Of a stretch of DNA of 64,000 nt, positions 50,401-60,172 are shown in pieces. The stretch spans positions 62,062 to 126,061 of the forward strand of contig NMRB01001437.1 in assembly GCA_002633025.1 (NCBI GenBank), in the 5' to 3' direction. The notes under the pieces are model-generated. The model saw only the letters and a program-made list of their open reading frames with translations. It did no database searches and was not told the origin of the DNA. The position numbers and the translations under genes were made by a program. The stretch's first letter is position 1, and the number at the start of each line of letters is the position of its first letter. This DNA comes from Notospermus geniculatus (taxonomy: Eukaryota > Nemertea > Pilidiophora > Heteronemertea > Lineidae).

Positions 50401-52555
50401 CCTAATGGGACTAGTACCGACTAGAGCAAATTAAGTGGTTTTGTTTCAATGAAAAGCATCATTTTGTGTCACCTCTTTCTAGTCTTGGTACAGTGTATTT
50501 AGGTATACAGTCTCAAAGTCAAATGCTAGCTTCCCGGGGCTAGCTTACCTTACAACAGTTGGACAAGATACTGGCAATACACTCTTGGGTGGTGATGGAT
50601 CGTGGTATGATGGAGATTAGCAATGGAATCACAAGTGGATCCTGAAATGGCCAATAAATCACTAACGATGGTACATGTATATACATGGACATGTGGAATC
50701 AATCAAATCAACCTGTAGATATTTTTTTTCAAAAGAGTGCAGGAGACTAAAATAGAGAGTTTGAGATTGTGACCAGAAAACAACGAAAGTATGATTCACC
50801 CTAACTTCAATGTGGGCAAAGTACCAAGCTTGGAAATGTGCATTAGTCAGTGGTAAATAATCCATGTCGCAGTTACCTATCTTTACTTGATGTGGTACAG
50901 AGTATACATTTTGCTATCTCACCTGGTAAACAGCATCAACAGGAGCAGCTGGACTAAGAAATATCGTCCTCAAACACCGTAGACAAGCTTCAACATATTT
51001 CAGGTTATTGTGAGACAGACCTGGCAAAAAGGAAAAATAAAGAGTGTAGAGTGTACAGAATAAACAATGTACAGAGATACCACGGAGGTTCTGAAATTGA
51101 CATATGTGTGTTATCAACCAGTTTTAAATTCTAACCATTTAAATTCTAACCATTACCTTTCAGAAGCACTGACACACAACCAGTCTCTATCAGTCCTTGT
51201 ACGTTTTCTTCCGTGCCCTTCGCCAAACTTCCGAGGACAACTGCAGTCTCAGTAATCAACTCTGGACCACTTCTCTCTTCAATCATCAACTGCAATAACC
51301 TGAAAGAAGCAAACCTATACTGAATGAACACAGTAACAAAATTGATACACAGAACACAATATACACGAACAACAAAAATACATGTACTATCCAATAAAGC
51401 AATACAAAAAACAATACAATACAATACCGGTATCACAAATAGAATACAATACAGTGTCAGAAACAAAATACAATACAGCACCGTGTCTTGCACCTTCATT
51501 TTTTTGATAGTAAAGTCGTCTCCGAATTTCGCAAATTTTCGACCCCAACCGTCCTCAGGCAATTTCTAGTGGAGATCCCAGAAGTGAATGAGTCAGATCT
51601 CACTTCTTCTGGGATCTCTACTCGAAAGTGCTAGAGGAAGACCTCAATTGGCGGGGTCGAAAATTTGCGAAATTCGGAGACGACTTTACTTACCGTATAC
51701 CGTATACGCAAATATTTTCGCGAATAAAAATTACCGCGAAAATCGCGAATTGGTCAATACCACCGCAAATTCTATTACACGCGAACCATTTTCCAATCAC
51801 CGACGATCCCATACATGCATAATACATCATGGTAGACTGGTTCCCGTCTTTGCCGCTGCACTCCCTCTGGCACTCCCGTTACGCTAGCGGAGCGCCAGCA
51901 GTGTGGAGCGGCAACGACGGGAACCAGTCTAACATTGTGGTTTGCATGTGACACTGATCTGTCAATCACTCAGCTATCATGGCGCCCCGCCAGCACTGAG
52001 GTTGATTATGACAGCGCGGATTTCTTTCTTTTCGGTGGATTTCGTAACATAACTGTCACACTCGCCATTGAAAATGCAGTGTTTTTGAAATCTTACATCG
52101 GGACCTCAACCGCGAATATTTATCCACGCGAAAAGGTACTTTCGGACCCCAACCGCTAAATATTTTAGCCGTGAAAATATTTGCGTATACGGTACTATCA
52201 TTTTGTGTGTTGTTTTTTGTGCTCTATGTTATTCATTATATTTTGGATGAAGAATTATGCCCACTTACCTTGGTACGACTCCCAAGTTCATTAAATATGT
52301 CTTTTGCTTGTTGTTACCAATCACAGAATTTTTCATATCTCTGGAAAAGAATGTGTTGTTCAAGAACATCCTACACAATGTATGGAATGAAATAAATACA
52401 GTTTTGAATGAATGTGAGGAATCAGGAATGTAGCAAACTTGTTATGCCACATCTGTCTCGTTGAGTTTAGACTATACTCACACAATAGCTTTGTGCCACT
52501 TCTCTGAATCCGGACCAAAAAGTTGGTCAACATAATCAGTTCCACTTTCAATTTC
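41480..52555 (-). CDS. ARMC8: Armadillo repeat-containing protein 8 (CTLH/GID E3 ligase subunit), spliced
   Basis: Eighteen coding exons, 5' to 3': 52482-52555, 52269-52340, 51157-51299, 50923-51020, 50549-50641, 49968-50124, 49139-49229, 48616-48676, 47920-48150, 47124-47222, 46593-46757, 45403-45582, 44918-45067, 44441-44536, 44100-44195, 43355-43427, 41827-41920, 41480-41510. They total 2004 bp and join without a phase error: 667 residues plus stop, against about 670 in vertebrates. Recognisable ARMC8 text includes [151 protein letters not shown] and [17 protein letters not shown]8 is the GID5-like armadillo scaffold that helps recruit substrates to the CTLH ubiquitin ligase. Exon 52482-52555 starts in phase 0 after an acceptor, so a short first coding exon lies upstream and was not found. 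The chain ends [11 protein letters not shown]. Confidence 0.95.
42072..42543. mobile_element. Foldback element in last ARMC8 introns
   Basis: ACCGTATTTTCCGGCATATGACCCGCGG at the left and CGGTTAGTAGTGCGGAAAATACGGT at the right. CCGTATTTTCCG ends followed by CCGC/GCGG-rich text are a widespread MITE type. Confidence 0.7.
42592..42951. mobile_element. Foldback element (ATGCTGCGTTCACAC type)
   Basis: ATGCTGCGTTCACACCTATT and the TGTGAACACGGCAT end, with many ATCGAAATCGGTTT-like inverted matches between. It sits in the intron between ARMC8 exons 43355-43427 and 41827-41920. Confidence 0.65.
43761..44055. mobile_element. Foldback element
   Basis: CATAGATGAGAGTGCC...TTCCCGGAAA at the left faces TTCCCGGAAAACTCTCATCTATG. 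It ends about 45 bp from the donor of ARMC8 exon 44100-44195. Confidence 0.7.
44237..44374. mobile_element. GGGCC-type MITE in ARMC8 intron (1)
   Basis: GGGCCAAATTCATAAAGGGT to ACCCTTTATGAATTTGGCCC, CAA on both sides. The interior has ACACGTGTAACTTCACTAAA and a CACACTTCCACCATGCATTT centre shared with the next three elements. Confidence 0.9.
44671..44903. repeat. 20-bp minisatellite beside ARMC8 splice donor
   Basis: The unit ATGTGGAAAATGTAGCAAAA repeats about eleven to twelve times and ends 15 bp from the end of exon 44918-45067. On the gene strand it is TTTTGCTACATTTTCCACAT. ORFs with repeated HFPHFCYIF are artefacts of it. Confidence 0.9.
45664..45801. mobile_element. GGGCC-type MITE in ARMC8 intron (2)
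   Basis: GGGCCGTATTCAAAAAGGGT to CCTTTTTGAATACGGCCC with CTA on both sides. It is in inverse orientation relative to 44237-44374. Confidence 0.9.
46964..47084. repeat. 32-bp minisatellite in ARMC8 intron
   Basis: About 3.5 copies of ACTAGATGAATCAATTAACA...GTTGGGCTATTT. Confidence 0.9.
47352..47490. mobile_element. Foldback element family F4 in ARMC8 intron
   Basis: TTTCGACCCCACACAGGTGT...CAGGCACTTTCAAGTC folds on GACTTGAAAGTGCCTG...GTGTGGGGTCGAAAA. The flanks TCCAAGTCGTC (left) and GTGACTTGGAT (right) suggest older nested ends. Confidence 0.7.
47728..47865. mobile_element. GGGCC-type MITE in ARMC8 intron (3)
   Basis: GGGCTGTATTCATAAAGGGT to TTTTGAATTTGGTCC. It shares the centre of 44237-44374. 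The ends carry substitutions and the flanks share only TA. Confidence 0.8.
48309..48447. mobile_element. GGGCC-type MITE in ARMC8 intron (4)
   Basis: GGACTGTATTCAAAAAGGGT to CCTTTTTGAATACGGCCC with AGT on both sides. Confidence 0.85.
48724..49100. repeat. ~63-bp tandem repeat in ARMC8 intron
   Basis: Five imperfect copies of AAACATCACATTTACTGTAA...ATGAATGAAGACCAG...GTCATTAACTTCCCTTT. Confidence 0.85.
49400..49883. mobile_element. Nested foldback elements in ARMC8 intron
   Basis: Outer ends AAAGTCTGGCAACATTTAAG...GTGGAATGCGGAAG and CTTCCGCATTCCATTGGGTCGTGC...GCCGGACTTT. Inner palindrome 49485-49682 runs from TACAGTACAGGTCACAATTG to its reverse complement and contains GAGTTACGC-type repeats. 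Confidence 0.7.
51508..51695. mobile_element. Foldback element family F4 in ARMC8 intron
   Basis: TAGTAAAGTCGTCTCCGAAT...TCGACCCCAACC faces GGCGGGGTCGAAAATTTGCG...GAGACGACTTTACTTA. The centre has CACTTCTGGGATCTC-type sequence. It abuts the next foldback. Confidence 0.75.
51699..52194. mobile_element. Foldback element with TACCGTATACGCAAATATTT ends, nested palindrome inside
   Basis: Both ends read TACCGTATACGCAAATATTT (inverted), with CGCGAAAA-rich arms. Inside, 51830-51935 is another palindrome (GACTGGTTCCCGTC...GACGGGAACCAGTC). The element ends 75 bp from ARMC8 exon 52269-52340. Confidence 0.75.
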
Positions 52556-52999
52556 CTGTAAAAAACAATTTGGTGTGATGAAAATGTCATACGATTACTA
52601 TTGGTAGGCTACAATCAAAAGTCAATTTTTTTCCTACAATTTACATTTGCAAAATCAGGGATTATACGGTACAAGAGTTGGTATTTATTAATGTCATAAT
52701 GTCATAATAAACCATTCACAACAAGTTACATGTGTAGGCCTAGCGGGCTATCTGAGTCTTGCCAATCGAAGCATTTTCTCCATGCAACACGTGCACTGAC
52801 TTTGACATAGTTGTGGGATGGACAGTAGCGCCGTGGGGATGGAGCCGCGAGCGGCAAAGATTGGAACTAGCCTAGACTTAGTTTAGTAATAGTATATTTA
52901 TATTTTTGCACGGAACTTGACACGATTCTGATAGCTAAGGCAATAAGCGTCTTGCAAATTGTTTATTATTATGATATCTAAAGGATTATTTCATCCAAA
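52556..52999. other. 5' flank/first intron of ARMC8, first exon not found
   Basis: The first ARMC8 coding exon must lie upstream of 52555. I could not find a convincing ATG plus phase-0 donor here or in 53746-55058. Confidence 0.4.
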
Positions 53000-53006
53000 C
53001 TCTTAC

Positions 53007-53738
53007 CACAGGAACTTGTACCGTTAATTACGGGGGTCCTACCCCCTATATATATAATACAGACAAGGAATGAAACACACTGCCTTTTCCTGTACATGAA
53101 TAGGAATGATCCGATGTCCCGTCGATTAAACACCGTTTTCACGGTCATATTCACTTTTAATCCACAAACAATGGCGTTCTAATCCATCCATACAAACCAA
53201 ACATTCATATCAACACATTGGTTTTACCATCAACGGGTGATTTCACATAATTTCAACACAAAATATCCAGAATTTTCGAAAAATTGACACAAGAAACTCG
53301 CGAACTTCAGAACGAGGCTCAACAGGCAGTGCCGCCACAAAACACGGCGGCTTACGAAAACAACCCAGTTGCTATTCACTGATTGTTTTCGTAAGCCGCC
53401 GTGTTTTGTGGCGGCGCTGCCTGTTGAGCCTCGTTCTGAAGTTCGCAGGTTTCTTGTGTCAATTTTTCGAAAATTCTGGATATTTTGTGTTGAAATTATG
53501 TGAAATCACCCGTTGATGGTAAAACCAATGTGTTGATATGAATGTTTGGTTTGTATGGATGGATTAGAACGCCATTGTTTGTGGATTAAAAGTGAATATG
53601 ACCGTGAAAACGGTGTTTAATCGACGGGACATCGGATCATTCCTATTCATGTACAGGAAAAGGCAGGTGTTTCATTCCTTGTCTGTATTATATATATAGG
53701 GGGTAGGACCCCCGTAATTAACGGTACAAGTTCCTGTG
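53007..53738. mobile_element. 732-bp near-perfect foldback element with 7-bp target duplication
   Basis: Arms of ~350 bp (start CACAGGAACTTGTACCGTTA, end its reverse complement) surround a ~20-bp loop (AACCCAGTTGCTATTCACTG). CTCTTAC directly precedes (53000-53006) and follows (53739-53745). Only a few mismatches separate the arms, so the insertion is young. No ORF. Confidence 0.95.
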
Positions 53739-53745
53739 CTCTTAC

Positions 53746-55058
53746 ATTAAGCCTTGCCTCTGTTCCCGTCCGTTCCGGCGTAATTCATGCCGGTCACTTT
53801 CCAACGCTTGGCCCGCTATACTGCCCTTGCCTACTTGACCCCACTGTCAGTATCACTACCGTAGTCTTGGCCGGCATTTTTGCAACTGCATATCCCCCAC
53901 CACCAAAACACTGTTCCTGGCCCTAACAATAGCCCCAACCTGACCCTAACAATAGGCCTAGCCCTATTGACCCTGTGTGTGGGGGATTGATTATGCAGTT
54001 AAGCCGCCCCCAACATCACAGTTGCACAGTTGTTTGACAATCATGACATGCTGCATGCCATCATCATAATGCAGATGACTCATGACTGCAGCACCAGCAA
54101 AGCCAGACATCAGATCAGTCGAGTAGTAGGCTAGGCCTAGATAGAGAAGAGAGTAGGCCTAGCGTAGGCCCAGGGCAAGTGCGCCTTTGCATGTTTGACC
54201 TGTTTAGTGTTTTGACTGCTTGATTGATTGAGGAAGAGTAAGAGAGAAAACACACGTCCTGACGTGTGTCGCAGCAAAGACCGCCCCATTTCAGATGTGG
54301 GCGGTCTTCATAAAACGCACCATCATTGAGGGAATCATATCCATTAATGTCTAACGGAGAGAAACACTTTATTTTAGGTGAAAGTGAAAATAACCGGCCA
54401 GACAGAATGCCACTGTATACGGCATAGGCCTACGTGCTTCAATGTACAGCTGGTTGCACTGAATGTGGCAACTTGGGCTATTCTCGATGAGTTGCCGAAT
54501 ACATGTTTTGCAGCGTGATCGTGTGATGACGTCAACGATATCAGATTTGTGACGTCATGCAATTGCGATTTGGCTGTTCAATGTGGTGGATAAGTGGGGT
54601 TGATTAGCAGTTGATTCGCAGTTCTGCAAAAATTAGCGATTCGAACGAAATCTATCGATTTGTAAAAAGCCTGACTTATTGTTCAAAATATGGCAGACAT
54701 TTTATTGTAATGTACTGATTTTATTGGAATGCACTTTTCCTCAGTGCACCGACTAAGGAGACTTTATTCACGCAGTTCGTATTGGTTCTCAGTACCGTTG
54801 CCAGGGGCGGCAGAAAATTTGACCAATGGGAGACTTTGTTATTGTTTTCATCCTGCATGCGGACAGAGGGAACACGTGGTGTTGAGAGGGGGAGATCTTT
54901 CGCCCGGTGTACTATGAATAGGGGCCCTGAAGTCTTTGTTCAGTTTAATTGTTCAACAAGGGATTAGAATATAGCCTACATTTATGTGGGTAGAATCCAT
55001 GAGTGTTACCATTCGAAACTGTAAATTCGACATTACAGTTAGCCTTGGAGGAAGAGTT
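53746..55058. other. No gene recognised
   Basis: Contains GACCCTAACAATAGxCC short repeats near 53920-53975, a CAATTGCxATTTG stretch and no exon I can support. Confidence 0.45.
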
Positions 55059-55416
55059 AAGCCTCGCTTATGTCGCCCTACGCTGTGATAGAAATAGCGT
55101 CAACAAGTTGCAACTGATAACTTATGTCACCACCGATTAGAAAAATACCGATCGGTCGCAACTACCTGGAACTGGTTTATCGCCGTCTTTTGAGTGCTTA
55201 TGTCGACACTGATTTCTTTTGATTTTAAGTACAACGTGCTGAAGTTGAACACGTGCGATTTTCTGGATCTGGATATTTGTAGTTTGCAACTAGTTGCTCT
55301 CTGACGCCCGAGAGCTTATGTCACCTAGTAGTTGTGACTGATTAGTTCCAACTACGCGCCGATTATCAGTTGCCAACTAGTTCTGACTGCACGTAAGGGC
55401 GACATAAGCGAGGCTT
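55059..55416. mobile_element. Foldback element rich in CTTATGTC
   Basis: AAGCCTCGCTTATGTCGCCC at the left and GGGCGACATAAGCGAGGCTT at the right. CTTATGTCxxC and CAACTAGTTGC-type motifs recur inside. Confidence 0.75.
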
Positions 55417-55746
55417 TAGCTGACTACAATGGTCCGTAATATTCTAAATATAAGCTTGTATTCTGCCCTGCAAACAATAGCTAAAGGTAAGCTTCGAAAA
55501 GAATCGACGGCCCCTTAATGTATTTTAAAGCTGACGTGAACGAACAAAAAGCCCCCGTGCGACGAGCAATTAAGAGAACTACAAACGCCATACAAACCCC
55601 TCAAACGAAGGCTCAGAACATGATAGACCCCGCGAGGTCAGGAGGGCGCCACCTTATTTGTTTTCGAGCTTTCGAGGTGTCAACATCCTCTGATGAGCTC
55701 CTGCTGAACCGGGCTGCTGAACACTTTTTTTGAAAGAAAACTTTTT

Positions 55747-55816
55747 GACCCAGCTGGGAATCGAACCCGCGCCTTGTTATCTCTGTTCCACCGTCTTCGC
55801 CATTCGGCTACCGAAC
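55747..55816 (-). tRNA. tRNA-like sequence (SINE-type, probably not a functional tRNA)
   Basis: The minus strand has an A-box-like GTAGCCGAATGGC and a B box GGGTTCGATTCCC at tRNA spacing. Acceptor and anticodon arms do not pair cleanly, and it is embedded in a repeat. I read it as tRNA-derived promoter sequence. Confidence 0.35.
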
Positions 55817-55926
55817 TTGTTGGACGACTTCTCATGTTTTCTTTTTTTCGTAGTAGGGCCTACATGTATATTACGTAAGTCGAAGCCCTACGTCTATGAC
55901 AAACACAAATCACACTCATCTCTGTC

Positions 55927-56008
55927 AGCTAGCTCGTTGGCCGAGTGGATAGTGGTGGATTACAATGAATCAGAAGAAGATCGACGGTTCGAATCCCGTC
56001 TGAATGAC
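55927..56008 (+). tRNA. tRNA-like sequence (Leu/Ser-type boxes, repeat-embedded)
   Basis: An A-box-like TTGGCCGAGTGGATAG and a B box CGGTTCGAATCCCG with 30-odd bases between. GGCCGAGTGG is usual for long-variable-arm tRNAs. Acceptor pairing is poor, so it is probably tRNA-derived. Confidence 0.35.
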
Positions 56009-56735
56009 TACGATTTTTTTTCTTTGAGTAGTGTAAGAGGTATCCGGAGATGTTGACAGCTCTGTTGCCTGAAGGCAAATAAGGTGGCGCCCTCCTGGCG
56101 TCGTGGGGTCTATCATGTTCTGAGCCTTCGTTTGAGGTGTTTGCAGGGCAATACAATTCTCTTGCCCGTCGCATGGGGGCTTTTTGTTCGGTCACTCCGT
56201 AGCTTTAATTGCGCTACCATACCTTTCACACCTCGACTCGGCCAGAAAATCCCCTTGTTAGTGGGAATTGTTTTTGGTGCCTGGGAGTGTTCGTACAGCT
56301 GGTCCTTTTCCCACCGTTCCTCTTCCTACTTCAGGTTGAGATTCATCCCACTTACCACAAGTACCAGGAGTGGTCGACGAATGACGTTCCAGGAAGTATC
56401 ACTTCGCGTCGGGCATGCGCACTTACACCACCATGAAGTAGCAATTCGGGTGAAAAAAGTGTAGAAAATATCCCACTTGTTGCTTCGGCTACAGCACTAC
56501 TTAAAACACATGCACAATGTTTTGCAAGATTTTTTCGTGCGGAGATGCTTCGTGTTTGTAATACCCAATAATTTTCAGTTATCAGGAAATGATGGCTTGA
56601 TTTTGTATTCAACTCTTGCTTTCTCCTCCTCCGAGGTGGGAAGGGAAAGACCCTATTGCTATTTCGAAGGCGGGGTTTGTTCCTCTATGGAATCCTACCT
56701 AGGCAGTAGGGATGGCAGAGGAAGTGTGAAAGAGA

Positions 56736-57753
56736 TGATATCGGCTGGTATTTTAGAACGCTCCTTTAGCCTAAAGGTTGGCCTTACGCCTATTGTTCTC
56801 ATGTTAGGTCAGCCTTTCGTGATTTTAGAATCAACCTTTATTTGCAGGAAAAAGCCGAACTTATCTCTTTTCCTTTCGTCAGGTCGACATCGTTTTTAGA
56901 ACGTTCCTTATCTAAAAGTTAACCTTTGTTTTTGCTTAGGAATTCCTTTATTTCTAAGGTTGGTCTGAGCCAACCTTTAGTCGACCTTTGCTAAAGCATC
57001 TCCTTGGGATTTTGAAGCTGCTGCCTCTGGTAATGAGGTCTTTTGGTTACATTTTGAAAAATTCTCTACTGAACAGTTACGGACATTGAGAAACTTTGAA
57101 AGAAATTGACAAGTTTAGTAACTTTTAAGATGCCCCCCTCTCTGGGCCTCGCGGGCCTTTTAATAGAAAACGCTGAGCTAGGTATCGAGTCGATTTTAGT
57201 GCACTATCGGATGGTGCTATTGATTTTCGAAATATTTGGCAACTGGGCAAAAATGATCTCCTCAAGGGGTTCTAGGATCCAAAGGGTTAAATGTTAGTAG
57301 AGTCGACGTCAGAAATTTTTGTGTAAAAAAATAAAAATTGTATTACAATTTTGATTTTTTTACACAAAAATAAAAATACCAGAAATTTAAAATTTCCGGT
57401 ATTTTTTATACCCCCTTTTGCTGAGAGGTTGAGAAGGGCCTTGTGCAAATTACTCTACAAACGAATCCATTCATACTTTTATGGCAATAAAAGTCTGTTA
57501 CATCATTCATCATTGTATTCTGAGGAGATAATTGGTTTAAGGTTGGCCTTTCATAAGGAATTCCTTTGGAAAGCTCTCCTAAAGTCGACCTTTCACTAAA
57601 GGAATTCCTCCATAAAGGAATTACTTAAGGTCAGTTCTAAAAACGTAAACTCAAAAGTCGACCTTATGAAAGGAGACCTTCCCCAAAGGCTACCTTATGA
57701 AAGGTTGACTTTTGACCAAAATAAAGGAACATTCTAAAATACCAGCCGATATC
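56736..57753. mobile_element. ~1-kb foldback element
   Basis: GATATCGGCTGGTATTTTAG at the left and CTAAAATACCAGCCGATATC at the right. The interior is dense in AAGGTxGACCTT and AAAGGAATTCCTTT short inverted motifs, and a local palindrome at 57330-57410. Confidence 0.8.
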
Positions 57754-57850
57754 CCTTTGAGGGCCATAACCCACTCCCTCAATATAGGTGTCACTTGTGG
57801 CTAAACGTATTGAAATGAAAGTGACATCCCCGGGTGACATCCAGGTCCTG

Positions 57851-57955
57851 GGGCCTATTTCATAAAGTGACTTTAAGCTAATGGTACCTTTAACCAAATG
57901 GAAAATGCAATGAGTTAATGGTACCATTAGCTTAAGTCACTTTATGAAACAGGCC
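57851..57955. mobile_element. GGGCC-type MITE
   Basis: GGGCCTATTTCATAAAGTGA to TCACTTTATGAAACAGGCC, with CTG on both sides. Confidence 0.85.
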
Positions 57956-58000
57956 CTGATCAATTTCCCCACACAATGGGCGTTCATTGTATAGGACCAG

Positions 58001-58236
58001 GGGCCGGTTGCACAAAAGCATACTAAACGTCATCCTCTTGCAACAGGTCCTCTAAAACGCGCTCCCCTACTCGCACGTAGAGTGGAAATGCCGTGGGTTC
58101 CCAGGATGACTAAACGTTCTATCTCCTAGTTGGCTTCTAACTTTGTATACAAACGCATATATTTCTGATACAACGTTAGAAGCCAACTTGGAGATAGAAT
58201 GACACTACGCCTAGTATGCTTTTGTACAACCGGGCC
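58001..58236. mobile_element. GGGCC-type MITE (longer)
   Basis: GGGCCGGTTGCACAAAAGCA to TGCTTTTGTACAACCGGGCC. Left flank CAG, right flank CTG. The inner part has CTATCTCCTAGTTGGCTTCT and its inverted partner. Confidence 0.75.
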
Positions 58237-58300
58237 CTGGTTACGATGTGCTGCCCTCTGCCCTCGTAGTTATGATTCTGTCACATTTGTTGGTGAACTG

Positions 58301-58418
58301 GGCCCAAATCCATAAAACCTTGCTACGCTTAGTTGGTTGCTAGTTGTGTACATCGGCCTGTACAAACAGGGCACTTTAGCAGGCAACTAAGCCTAGCAAG
58401 GTTTTATGGATTTGGGCC
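58301..58418. mobile_element. GGGCC-type MITE
   Basis: GGCCCAAATCCATAAAACCT to AGGTTTTATGGATTTGGGCC with CTG on both sides. Confidence 0.85.
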
Positions 58419-58482
58419 CTGGCCTTCAGGCATTCTCACCACTAAAATCATCACACTTTTAGCATTGTTCAATTTTGTCCCC

Positions 58483-58822
58483 GATTTTTCGCTCTTTTCC
58501 TCACACGTAATCTACTGACTATTAATGCACATTCAAATCATTTGGTGTCAAAGCGTGTCCCGAATGAACAAATTTATATTATTTCACCGGCTTCGAGAGT
58601 TTTGTACGAATTTTTGAGAAATTTTCGAGGTTATTTTTGAGAACGTCTTCTGATTGGTCATATTGAATCACATGATCTCAGCGGCACACTATGCTTCAGT
58701 AAAGAATGGCCGCCATCCTATTCATCACTTGAGAAGTTCGACGCGCTGTGATACCACTACTAACCCATCATCAGGTAGGTACCATACTTCAAGCCAATCT
58801 TTTATGTGTAGCAACAGTTCCA
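58483..58822 (+). repeat. Dispersed repeat F5 (copy 2)
   Basis: Same orientation and length as 37962-38300. See that entry for the shared words. Confidence 0.6.
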
Positions 58823-58889
58823 ATGCCTAATTGATAACAAGACGCTATAGTGTTAAAATACATATATAGAAAATGAGTGCGACACCTTG

Positions 58890-59090
58890 TTGAAGATCAA
58901 CTGTTTATTGGTCCGAGGACCCGATACAAGCTTTCGACACTTACTGTGTCTTCATCAGATATAAAAAAACTACTACCTATGCCATAGTGTTACGTAACGT
59001 AGTGCTGGCGATTGATGCCTTATGCGAGGGTCCGTGGGTTCGAATCTGGTAGAAGGACGCGATGACTTTCACCTTAGAAACCCGTTTCTA
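58890..59090 (-). repeat. Retroelement-like repeat with hammerhead-like core and tRNA-like B box
   Basis: The minus strand at 58932-58958 reads CTGATGA, a hairpin GACAC-AGTAA-GTGTC, then GAAA, like the core of hammerhead motifs found in Penelope-like and related retroelements. One extra A precedes the hairpin. A tRNA-like B box (GGGTTCGAATCTGG) follows at 59037-59050 on the plus strand. Non-coding. Confidence 0.35.
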
Positions 59091-59471
59091 TTTCATATTC
59101 ATAGTGTTGCGTAACGATACCAAAACCGTGAATGCTATTGTTTTTATCATCAGTCGGTTCTGTCAATTGCCTATAACTCATCTTTCATGTCCCTTGTGAA
59201 CATGCAATTTAAACCTTACATCGGTGAAGAACAACTATCTGTGATAATTATTAGCATCCCCTCTGGACCCGAGAGCATGTAACAAAAACCACAACGCTAA
59301 TTGGCCACGAAACAATAAAATGGCCGAAGAAACATAACAGGAGATCTGGGCTTGAAAAGGGGTTTTAATTGTTGACTGACTCAAGCCCTTCTATCCGGCA
59401 GCAATATTTTTTATCCACTCTGTTTTAACGATGTCTTGTAAAGGAAGGCCAGTGCTAAATTGGTACGTATC

Positions 59472-59890
59472 GGGGTGTGTTTCAAAAAGTGTTTTTTCCC
59501 TACACCAGAAAATTTTCACCATTCTTTTGTCTACTGGTGAAAGGCTGTTTCTTGACACTCTACAATATTCATGCCAGATCTAGGTATCATGGAGCTCTAA
59601 ATTATGGCACTGCAAACTAATTGATCTACATGTATTAACCCTTTAAAGTCTGACAGCAGAAAGTAGTTTTGGTGTCGGACGGAACGATAGATTTTGCTGG
59701 TAAGCTCAATATTTTTTGATACCCTCCTTCAAATGAGTGTACACTGTACATCCCAGATGGAGGGACTAATAGTTAAAGGTCTATATTATCAAAACATTGA
59801 TTTTTCGAAAATCAATGATACAAATCTTTGTGATCGTTTCAAAGTTTAATTTTGCCCAATTTTCTTTGGTGACCAATTTTGAAACACACC
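59472..59890. mobile_element. Foldback element with short ends
   Basis: GGGTGTGTTTCAAAAA at the left and TTTTGAAACACACC at the right; the interior is mostly unpaired. Confidence 0.5.
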
Positions 59891-60172
59891 TATCGTATGT
59901 GGTGTGAATGTACAAAAATCGCCAGCTTGTTTTCTGTTGGTAAAGTTTGTCGCGTTCTTTCGCTCTGAATTGTGACAGCTTCCTGTGTTTCCCTATCCCA
60001 TTCCCCAGATCTGCCTCCGATAAGCCAATACCATGATAGCGGCTGCTGATTCACCAAAGACGAGATGGTCATTGAAGGTGAGAGATAACTGCACAGCATT
60101 GCCTTTCGCGAAATCTATCGGCTAGGTACAGGGTGTGCTGCCCATATGTATTGTTCTTCATTGGGTAAATGC

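Larger units (their letters stand above)
55527..56206. mobile_element. Foldback element carrying two tRNA-like sequences
   Basis: Arms AAAGCTGACGTGAACGAACA...GCCCCC and GGGGGCTTTTTGTTCGGTCA...GTAGCTTT. Next inward comes GAGGCxxAGAACATGATAGA and its inverted partner, then GGCGCCACCTTATTTG and its partner. The centre holds convergent tRNA-like units at 55747-55816 (-) and 55927-56008 (+). Confidence 0.75.

Noticed and set aside
56084-56464. 126-codon ORF
   Set aside because: Begins in the arm of the tRNA-bearing foldback element and has no domain signature.
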